A stretch of DNA of 64,000 nt, from contig CP136061.1 in assembly GCA_032622095.1 (NCBI GenBank), positions 84,294,324 through 84,358,323 of the forward strand, read 5' to 3'. Below are positions 56,320 to 64,000 of the stretch, piece by piece. Under the pieces are notes generated by a model that saw only the letters and a list, made by a program, of their open reading frames with translations, was not told where the DNA came from and searched no databases. The translations under genes and the position numbers were made by a program. Every line of letters begins with the position of its first letter. The stretch's first letter is position 1. The DNA is from Siphonodentalium dalli (lineage: Eukaryota; Mollusca; Scaphopoda; Gadilida; Siphonodentaliidae).

Positions 56320-57230
56320 AAAAAAAGGGGCATAACTCTGGTAAAAATTGGCGGACGGAACTCAAATTTGAACTTGACCTGTGTTTTGGTGGGAGAAAGT
56401 AATATACCAAATTATCATTGAATCCGATAAGCTCTAGTAAAGTTATCATCCGGACAACAAATTTCAGGGATTTTCTAAGTCAAATTACGTCAAATAAGGG
56501 GCATAACTCCGGTGAAAATTGGCGGACGGAACCCAAATTCGAACTTGAGCTGTCTTTTCTCCTAATAAACCCACATACCAAATTTGATTGAAATCGGTTC
56601 ACTCTAACTAAAGTTATCATCCGGACAACAAATTTCAGGGATTTTCTAAGTCAAATTACGTCAAAAAAGGGGCCATAACTCTCGCAAAAATTATCGGATT
56701 AAAACGAAATTCGGACTTGAGCTGTATTTTGATATATGTAATCCACAAAAAAACGGGTTTTGCGTATAAACATTCCAAAATCGAGTTATCATCCGGAAAC
56801 CAAAAAACATAAGAAAAACTGAATTTTCTGAGTCGAAAAAGGGGCATAACTCTGCCAAAAATGGTCGGACAGAACCCAAGTTCGAACTTGACCTGTGTTT
56901 TGGTGGGAGAAAGTAATATACCAAATTTGGATTCATTCCGATAAACTATACTAAAGTTATCATCCGGACAACAAATTTCAAGGATTTTCTAAGTCAAAAA
57001 ACGTTAAATAAGGGGCATAACTCCGGTGAAAATTGGCGGGCGGAACCCAAATTCGAACTTGAACTTACTTTTCGGCTAATAAACCCACATACCAAATTTT
57101 ACTAATTTTGGTTCACTCTAACTAAAGTTATCATCCGGACAACAGGTTAACGGACGGACGCCCGGCCGCCCGGACGGACAGACCAATACTATAATACGGC
57201 CTTTTTTTCTTCAAAAGGGCGTATAAAAAG
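56320..57230. repeat. Pearl-like element with complete 3' end
   Basis: Five units of about 165 bp (aaaaggggcataactctggt, ggcggacggaactcaaattt, aagttatcatccggacaaca). A cggacggacgcccggccgcc microsatellite follows at about 57153-57183. A hairpin (atacggcctttt against aaaagggcgtat) and aaaaag close it. This is the architecture described for bivalve pearl-like elements. Confidence 0.8.
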
Positions 57231-57617
57231 AATTACCAACTATTATAAACAACATGTATGTTCCGCCCCATACCGTTATATAGTGAAACCGGCACACATA
57301 AGCATGTACCGTGCAAACGCTGTATAATGATATGTGGCCGTCCCCAAAACGGTTCACGTTTTGTATTACATTGTAAGTCATTCTATATATGTCTTACCAT
57401 TTTAATCCATCGTGGATTTATACTGGTTTCATTTGTTCAGCCAGGTAACATTTGTTATAAACACAAAATCTTTCGCCACCAAAACCTAGCGTGAATCAAG
57501 CGATGTCATGATCAATCCGTTCGATTGTGACATAGCCAGTGGTAGCTGTTCTGGATTTAACCGGTGTATGCAAGTGCTATATATGACAATGTCGTTATCT
57601 CGGTAATACTATAAAGT
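57231..57617. other. Interval without recognised gene
   Basis: A 78-residue plus-strand frame without motif. Nothing else seen. Confidence 0.35.
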
Positions 57618-57746
57618 TATTATACAATGTTGTGTACAGTATGAGTTTTTCTTGTACGAGTCCAGGTTGTGGTGAAAAGTATGACTTTTCACCACAACCC
57701 GGACGAGTACAAGACAAACTCATACTGTACACAATATTATATAATG
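57618..57746. repeat. Palindrome of about 129 bp
   Basis: Arms of about 60 bp with few mismatches, including tgtgtacagtatgagttt and ggttgtggtgaaaagt, centred on atg. Possible foldback MITE. Confidence 0.8.
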
Positions 57747-58483
57747 ACATTTTTATTATCCATATGTATGTTTATCCAAATTTGGGAATAAAACTTTAGT
57801 GGTTACTTTTGGTATTTGTCGGCGCTTAATGCCCTATAAAAGCCTGTATTTGGAACAGTAAACACGGAAATGAAAAAAAACTCAATGCGGAAGTGAAACA
57901 TCTGCTAAATCCACAAAGTGTTGCGCGCGCATCACAATTTCACCGATTCATTTCGCAATAGTTAATTCGTGACATCACAGAGTCCCGATAAAAAAGTCAT
58001 ATTGCACACTTGGGAGTCGAATATGACATTCGGGAGTCCAATATTACTTTTCCCGGGATTATCACGTGGCGGCTTTTGCCCAATCAGAAATAGTGTTAGT
58101 TAAGGGATGGATATTAATAGTTGGTCTACGCTATACACTTACATCTGCCACCGATTTCACAGAAAAATAATCTTCAGATACAATTAATATATATTACGGT
58201 ATTCATATTTCGTTAGATCACATATCGTTGTAGTTTTTCTTATCGAGATGATTCATGCATTAAGAACTTTGTATTACCCACTGTATATAAGCGTTTTAGT
58301 TTAGCTGTCCGTTAAGATTTCAGTCAACCCAAAGTCAATCACTTTTCATAACAAGCTTGTTATATCGACATGACGACAAGTGCGGCCATATGGATGTAAC
58401 ATGTGCGAGAACGTTCTATTTTAATCAGCGCAACATAATGGACAATACTGCCTCATTTATTCACTATTCATATATAGTCTTAC
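57747..58483. other. Interval without recognised gene
   Basis: No conserved frame or delimitable element. Confidence 0.4.
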
Positions 58484-58700
58484 TCTGCAATCCATCGTGG
58501 TATAAAATAATCACACAGTAGAGGGTGTTAATTCCATGGCTATCCATCGTGGTATAAAGTAATCACTCAGTAGAGGGCGTTCATTCCACGGCTATCCATC
58601 GTGGTATAAAGTAATCGCTCAGTAGAGGGCGTTCATTCCACGGCTATCCATCGTGGTATAAAGTAATCGCTCAGTAGAGGGAATTACTTCCACGTCATAA
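58484..58700. repeat. 52-bp tandem array
   Basis: Four units of ctatccatcgtggtataaag + taatcgctcagtagagggcg. The first is more diverged and the last incomplete. It abuts the truncated end of the HEEADTR pseudogene. Confidence 0.85.
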
Positions 58701-58731
58701 AGTAATCGCTCCATATATGAACGAAGTTGAA

Positions 58732-59610
58732 TCACACCCCGTTAAAGCATGAAACGCAAGAATATAGTTCAGAGCGTCGCTCGATATTTGGGTGGCAACA
58801 TCCCTGTCTGATGGGTATAATTTTAGGGCTTTTGGAAGTTCCAGCCATCATGAACACATCACAATCTGCAGGAAATTTGTCTAGGTAACCAAGCAATACC
58901 ACAATAAATTGTTTCAGATTGCACCCCATGCTGGCATCAAGTGAATGAAGGATAAGTCTAGTGTCAGCCTCTTCGTGATTAGACTCTAACCCTTTCAAGT
59001 CTGTTCCATCAACCGAACAATCTACTCTACAATCTTCTGAGAACCCCCCCCCTGCAACAAAAACACCTTCTGTTTTCGCTTTGCTATCAAGTTCTCGAGA
59101 CAAGAACCATTCAAATAGGACTTGTTGTCAGACAACAAAATGAAACTTTTCCAATGTTGTGGGATGGGAACATCACGATTTGTTATTGTCCTTCGGATCA
59201 ATGGTACATTCCGACTTCTTCTCGATCTGGTGGCATGCCGTCTTTATAGATTTATCCCAGTATCTGTCGAACACTACATCAATACTGACATAGCCGTCGC
59301 CCTTCTTCAACACGCACACTGAGAATACATCGGCTAAATCTCCAAATGTATTTATACCTTTTTCCGGTTTACCTATATATGGCCACAACAAAGGCCTGAC
59401 CGTCAATGACAATACATGCACGGGGAGATGGTGTCATTGTTGTTAGGAAGGATACTTTCTCGATCAGAGCGTCACTAACCATTGCTTTGTTGCCAGTTCG
59501 AAGTGTGTTATTTGTCTCGCATAATACAATTGGAACAGGCATGAGTTCATATTGTAAAACAGATCGCAGTATATTACATCATATTGTAGTTGCCCTTCAT
59601 GTCGACAGGG
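58732..59610 (-). pseudogene. Decayed repeat-family ORF with HEEADTR motif
   Basis: With several frame changes the minus strand reads, in order: YELMPVPIVLCETNNTLRTG, NKAMVSDALIEKVSF, CIVIDGQAFVVA, NTFGDLADVF, YVSIDVVFDRYWDKSIK, VPIPQHWKSFILLSDNKSY, FLSRELDSKAK, ESNHEEADTRLILHSLDA and DVFMMAGTSKSPKIIPI. I recognise this order from a widely dispersed, uncharacterised protein family in invertebrate genomes that behaves like transposon cargo. The HEEADT and VVFDRY blocks are its landmarks. No biochemical function is known to me. At least four disruptions make it non-functional here. Confidence 0.6.
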
Positions 59611-59647
59611 CAGTTAACTTGCAAACAATGACACAATTTCTCCGTGC

Positions 59648-59682
59648 AGGTATTGTTTACAAAGAGATAGTCCACCTTTAAT
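59648..59682. mobile_element. AGATGG-family solo terminus
   Basis: tttacaaagagatagtccac followed by CTTTAA is the right terminus of the TTAA family, with no body attached. Confidence 0.55.
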
Positions 59683-59815
59683 AAACATCGTGGAATGAAA
59701 TTAATTATAAAATCAAAATCCGACAGAGATATAATGGTTTCATATGCGATACAATACAAAAACAGAGAACATTCACACATTAATGGACATTTCAAAGTCT
59801 AATTCAACAAGGAGC

Positions 59816-60385
59816 GCATCAATCAGGGGGGGGGGGGGGGGGTCCGAAAATAATTTCAGGCACGTATGGCATTTTTTCCCTTTCGATCATTTTTTGTACC
59901 CACCCACCCCCACCGCCAATTTTTTTTTCCGTTTTCGGCAGTTTTTTTCCGACCCACCCCCCCTTTTAACACTAAAACAGAGATTTGCGGGGGGAAATTC
60001 ACTGTAAACAGCTGTATATTAATTTCTGTGCATACTATTTATCATGGATGTTAACATGGACATGTAAATAGGAATGAGTCATTTTGAGGTCATTCGGCCA
60101 AAAAAACATGGCTGCCAGCGGCCATCTTGGATTTCAAAATTTGCAACAAAATACAACACGATAACTGCCTGCAGTCTGTTTACAGTTAGAATTACATTAT
60201 TTCTCTCATTCAAAGTGGTTTTGAAGCCCAACTCATTGCCAAAACACTAAAAAACAAGCAGGAATATTTTTTTTTAGTTGCGGAAAAAATTGCTTGTTGG
60301 TGGCTTTGACCACCCACCCACCCCGGCATACGTGCCGGAAAATATGTTTTCACCCCCCCCCCCCCCTGCATCAATGAGGAATTAG
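59816..60385. mobile_element. Foldback element with poly-G/poly-C termini
   Basis: The left end gcgcatcaatcagggggg and the right end ccccctgcatcaatgaggaa are inverted counterparts. Next inward are ggcacgtatg on the left and catacgtgccgg on the right, then acccacccaccccc-type blocks. The poly-G is part of the element's ends. It encloses an inverted fragment of the third pearl-like unit at 60072-60145. Confidence 0.6.
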
Positions 60386-60576
60386 ATGTTCTCTTTTACC
60401 TAAGAATGCAACTGAAACGTAAACAATTGAAGTTTCAAATTTTCAAACAGCGAATACCAAAATCTTGTTCATGCCATTACGCATATCGCACTAAAACGTC
60501 CAATAATCGATATGTCATCTGTTCGAGTTTGCCAATGATTTCCCACAAATATCACAAGACACAATGATACGGGCGC

Positions 60577-61023
60577 CAAGCCTGTACATATAGCGTGCCT
60601 GTCTTTTGCAGAATGAGGACCATAGAGAGTGAATTTAGTGATAATATCCCCTCACAGCGGGCTAGCGTTTCACCAAATTCACCCTCTGGAGACCTCATTC
60701 TACTTAGGCCTCATCTTCTGGGAAGTATCTACAGTATCAAATTAACATTGTTTTTAGTTTTCCCTTCTGGGAAGTTTCTGTATCCCCTAATTTGCAGCAG
60801 ATAAAATGCTTAATCGAGGTGCCCAATAGGTGAACATCACCAACTTCAACTTGGGAACTTCAATATGATCCTAGGTCTACCATATAGCATTTGAGGGCCT
60901 AAGCAGGATGATGTTCCCAGAGGGTGAACTTAGTGATGCTAGCCCGCTGTGCGGGATAGCGTCACTAAATTCACGCTCTGGGGACCTCTTCTGCAAATGA
61001 CAGACACGCTATTTGCAGACTTG
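60577..61023. mobile_element. CAAGCC-family hAT-like MITE, long form, intact
   Basis: Perfect 8-bp TSD ACGGGCGC at 60569-60576 and 61024-61031. TIRs CAAGCCTGTACATATAGCG and the diverged complement ending gcagacttg. Two hairpins are separated by about 200 bp with the long-form spacer. It lies 70 bp beyond the stop of the zinc-finger gene, possibly within its 3' UTR. Confidence 0.9.
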
Positions 61024-61093
61024 ACGGGCGCGGATTTTCATGTTTCATTAGGTCGCCCGCTGTTCATAGCACTGGAATACTTTCTCCCGAAAA

Positions 61094-61969
61094 TCACACC
61101 AATAAGATCAATCTACACTGTGAATTCTCTTTGTGTTTAGTCAAACTGTCGGACGCTGTGAAATATTTTTCACAAATATCACATTTATACGGACGATCGC
61201 CGGAGTGAATTCGCTTATGTCTCGTCAAATCGCTTGATTTCGTAAATGCTTTGGTGCATATATCGCACTGATATGGTCGATCTCCGGTGTGTATCCTCGT
61301 GTGTGAAATCAAATTTCCCGACGCGCTGAATGATTTTTCACAAATATCACATCGATATGGCCGCTCATCGGAGTGGCTTCTTTTATGCCTGATCAGGTCG
61401 CTTGGTATTGTGAATGATTTCTCGCAAATATCGCACTGATATGGTCGATCAGTGCTGTGACTCCTCCTGTGTTTATTCAAATTACCGGAGTGACTAAATG
61501 ATTTACCACAAATATCACAACTATATGGACGATCGCCGGAGTGGATTCTCTTATGTGTCGTCAAGCTGGTTGATTTGGTAAACGATTTCTCGCAAATATC
61601 ACACCGATATGGTCGATCTCCAGTGTGAATTCTCTTGTGCTCAGTCAAACTGCCCAACACTGCGAAAGATCTCTCACAAATTTCACAACTGTATGGGCGT
61701 TCACCAGAATGTGTTCTTTTATGATTTGTCAGATGGTGTGAATTAGTGAATGAATGTCCGCATATATCACATTGAAATGGCTTATCACCGGTGTGAATCC
61801 TCTTATGTACAGTTAAACTTCCTGAAGTTGTGAATGACTTTTCACATATATCACATTGATGTGGTCGGTCACCAGAGTGAATTATTTTGTGATGTGCCGG
61901 GCTGCTTGAACTAGTGAATTCTTTCCCACATATATCACAAGCGTATGGATGATAATTAGTTTGGATCAT
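61094..61969 (-). CDS. C2H2 zinc-finger protein, ten fingers
   Basis: A 291-residue frame made almost wholly of tandem C2H2 fingers (C-x2-C-x12-H-x3-H) with HSGDRPY/HTGDRPY linkers: fingers 1-9 complete, finger 10 incomplete. Such proteins bind DNA in the nucleus, usually as transcription regulators. No KRAB, SCAN or BTB domain is seen. The ATG (MIQTNYHPYACDIC) lies eight codons after an in-frame TGA, so it is the only start in this exon; an upstream exon is possible. Finger 10 ends SLTKHKENSQC instead of HKRIH because of one extra A within 61129-61133. Without it the frame would end normally a few codons later. This could be a real indel or an assembly error. Upstream sequence holds decayed fingers. 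Confidence 0.85.
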   Translation of the reverse strand: MIQTNYHPYACDICGKEFTSSSSPAHHKIIHSGDRPHQCDICEKSFTTSGSLTVHKRIHTGDKPFQCDICGHSFTNSHHLTNHKRTHSGERPYSCEICERSFAVLGSLTEHKRIHTGDRPYRCDICEKSFTKSTSLTTHKRIHSGDRPYSCDICGKSFSHSGNLNKHRRSHSTDRPYQCDICEKSFTIPSDLIRHKRSHSDERPYRCDICEKSFSASGNLISHTRIHTGDRPYQCDICTKAFTKSSDLTRHKRIHSGDRPYKCDICEKYFTASDSLTKHKENSQCRLILLV

Positions 61970-61984
61970 TTTGGGTAGGTATCG

Positions 61985-62235
61985 ATGGAGTCAGTATGCT
62001 AGTTCAAACACATTATTTCCGATAAATATCATGATGGTATGGTCGTCTACATGTACCGGTACGTTCTGTCGTGTTGATTAAAATTTAAATTATTTCATTC
62101 CTCACAAAGGTCACAGCGATATGGATTCAGGACCACCGTGATTGATCATGTACCGGTATCGGTGACCTACAGAAAACTCAAATTACCAGGTTGTGTGAAC
62201 GCTTTTCTCACAAGCAGCACATTAAATTCTTCGTT
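61985..62235 (-). pseudogene. Relic zinc fingers upstream of the C2H2 gene
   Basis: Minus-strand pieces read PYRCDLCEE before a stop, RPYHHDIYRK where two cysteines have become other residues, and CAACEK followed after a shift by AFTQPGNLS. Their order and orientation match the intact array, so the ancestral gene probably had at least three more fingers at the N-terminus. Confidence 0.7.
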
Positions 62236-62239
62236 TCGT

Positions 62240-63111
62240 TGTAAACGTGTTTGAATCCACTTCTGTGCACTTAAGTTTCTTGAAATAGTGATGATTTGTC
62301 AAAAGTACATGTAGCTACCGGGAAAGTCAGGTACCGTAGTGGAATCGTACCTGCACTAGCTAGCACGCGCGGTCGTTTGTCGTGTAGGCTCTCTTCCATA
62401 CATAACATGAGAACATTCAATGTTTGGATTATAATTCGATACAAAAAATATTACATCTTTATGACCAACAATGTGACCGCACTAATAATACTAATATCCG
62501 TCAAATGAAAACGAACAACCTCTTGAACCTGCGCAGGTTACATCGCTTGTACATGTACATGTAATATATATGGTCATATATGTATGTAGCTTTGGCGACT
62601 CAATACTTTCCATAATAATACGTCCAGTTCCTATGTACACTGTTTAATTTGTCTGATGAAAACTGACTCACTTTTAAAAAGAGAATTTCACAATGAAACC
62701 TGATGTACAAGATACCAAAGACGAGCTAGCGTTGTAAAATCTCATCAGCGTTCCTTTGTTCCCCGTTGTCAGAAAATATTTGGTACTGACTATTGGGTAT
62801 ATCTGATGGACGTTCGAATCAGTCTGCGTTCAGCTGCTGTCGAGAAAATCTCGGTTGCACTTTGTTTTTACCGGAGGTGATTCGTTTCGCGGATGTGAGT
62901 AATCGCGGAAGTGGTTTTTCAAATCGGTTAATATCTTAATTTAAAAAAGGTATTTGGGACTCTTATTCACCAACTGGGTTTATTTTATAAACAGGGTAGT
63001 TTGTAGCAGCGTGAATTCCGTTACTTATTTCTCACTCGAGAAAGTTTAGACACTTCGCCGCGAAAATGTCAAATGTACCAAACTAGCCAGTTTCGCGGTT
63101 AATGATCCCCA
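62240..63111. other. Upstream region of the zinc-finger gene
   Basis: No coding exon or delimitable element recognised. Several acatgtac motifs. Confidence 0.35.
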
Positions 63112-63686
63112 TTGACCTACTGAGTGTTATCTAAAAAAAAAAAAAATTACGTCCAAATAACAACAAATATCAACAAAATAAGCCTTGATATTTTCTTTAT
63201 AGATGTAACAATGACTGGTATAAATTTACCTTTGGTAAGCATAGCATAATCCAAAATGAAAACATTATCCCAATTGCTATACCTCAAATCCACCATGCAC
63301 ATGTGAGATGTAATCAGGAAATGATCTTCAACAAGTTCAAGTGACCAGGCCAAAAGCAATCTGAAAAGTATCAGACGATGTGATTGGTCAACTTGAAAAG
63401 GTCAGAAAGTCCCTTGGAATTCACACGAAGACCCCGGATTTCACCGGCAAAACATGTGATATTTTGTGTTTGTTTGAGGGGGGGGGGGGGACCATTTCTG
63501 AGTGTGATTCTAGGAGACAATGGATAAACATTGCATTTTTTTGGATTATGCTAAACTTACCAAAGGTAAAATTATATTTTCCAGACATGGTTATTATACA
63601 CCCAAAAGAAAATACCAAGGCTTATTTTGTTGATACCGGTATTTGGGAGTAATTTTTTTTCGTTTAGATAACACTCAGTAGGTCAA
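63112..63686. mobile_element. Foldback/TIR element, 575 bp
   Basis: Arms of about 140 bp starting TTGACCTACTGAGTGTTATC and including caaaataagccttg and tttacctttggtaag. A G12 run lies near 63479. No TSD is certain. Short frames inside are by-products. Confidence 0.7.
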
Positions 63687-63774
63687 CGGAGGTAGGACCC
63701 CCGTAGGGTCCAAGAAAGTTCGGGGATTGGCAACTCACAATGGGAACGTCCTTTGTAAGGTGAGCAGAATTTAA

Positions 63775-64000
63775 AGATGTCTATCTATTTGTAGACATGT
63801 GTTATATAGTTACCGGGATATGAAATGAAGACCCCTGTACGGAAATGCTTCTATCGATTAATATTGGTTATATTTCGGATATTTTCTGTTCTAAAAATGT
63901 GTGGTTGTGTAATTTTGTCACAAATAAACGTTAATTAAGACCCATTGTCGCTTATAACTAAGGAATAAAACAATAAAAACAATAATAATGATTAAATGGG
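63775..64000. mobile_element. AGATGG-family MITE, running off the window
   Basis: TTAA at 63771-63774, then agatgtctatctatttg, gttatatagttaccgg and aaatgcttctatcgatta. The right end is beyond the window. Confidence 0.7.

Overview
The window is eukaryotic, AT-rich, intron-containing DNA, very probably from a marine invertebrate and most likely a bivalve mollusc. Three things point there: abundant short inverted-repeat elements, tandem-repeat elements of the kind described in bivalves as pearl-like (an array of about 160-180 bp units, an ACGG-type microsatellite, then a hairpin), and long poly-G/poly-C runs. The species assignment is inference. There are no prokaryotic operons, no CRISPR array and no intact virus.

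Host genes are sparse. The clearest is a minus-strand gene with five recognisable exons at 35845-34786, 32742-32420, 27827-27413, 15736-15640 and 15273-15059. The last two encode the start of the Rad4/XPC domain, including a VHLLCLLARG block. The first three encode a basic and acidic low-complexity N-terminus ending in a DDWEDVE stretch. Splice phases agree within each group. At least one exon between 27413 and 15736 was not found, and the rest of the gene is not visible to the left. Its introns are packed with transposable elements. The second clear coding region is a single-exon C2H2 zinc-finger protein at 61969-61094, with decayed fingers upstream and a one-base shift in its last finger.

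Most of the window is repeats, and many copies can be delimited by terminal inverted repeats (TIRs) and target-site duplications (TSDs). hAT-like elements with 8-bp TSDs are at 15807-16060, 19769-21707, 31034-31954, 32962-33216, 36672-37756 and 60577-61023. TTAA-bordered piggyBac-like elements are at 6249-7597, 26370-26780 and 41684-42052. A second TTAA-bordered family with AGATGG ends is at 18226-18746, 53350-53867 and partial copies. TA-bordered elements are at 12522-12723, 33565-34075 and 46535-49711. Elements with 9-bp TSDs are at 50124-50440 and 51777-52253, and one with a 5-bp TSD is at 6389-7308. Perfect or near-perfect palindromes stand at 2005-2217, 18794-18868, 38415-38519 and 57618-57746. 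Minisatellites of 33, 50, 52, 70 and 82 bp occur in several places.

Insertions are nested, so their relative ages can be read. A 3.18-kb TA element splits a LINE reverse transcriptase just before its FADD motif. A hAT-like element cuts a LINE endonuclease and itself carries a piggyBac-like element. A hAT-like element sits inside a pearl-like array, another inside a palindromic hAT-like MITE, and a TTAA element inside a 1.4-kb foldback. No intact transposase was seen, so these elements appear non-autonomous. LINE debris (39.4-41.3 kb, 44.4-46.5 kb plus 49.7 kb, 54.4-55.2 kb) and a decayed repeat-family ORF with a HEEADTR motif (58.7-59.6 kb) complete the picture. A 100-base assembly gap lies inside a 50-bp tandem array.
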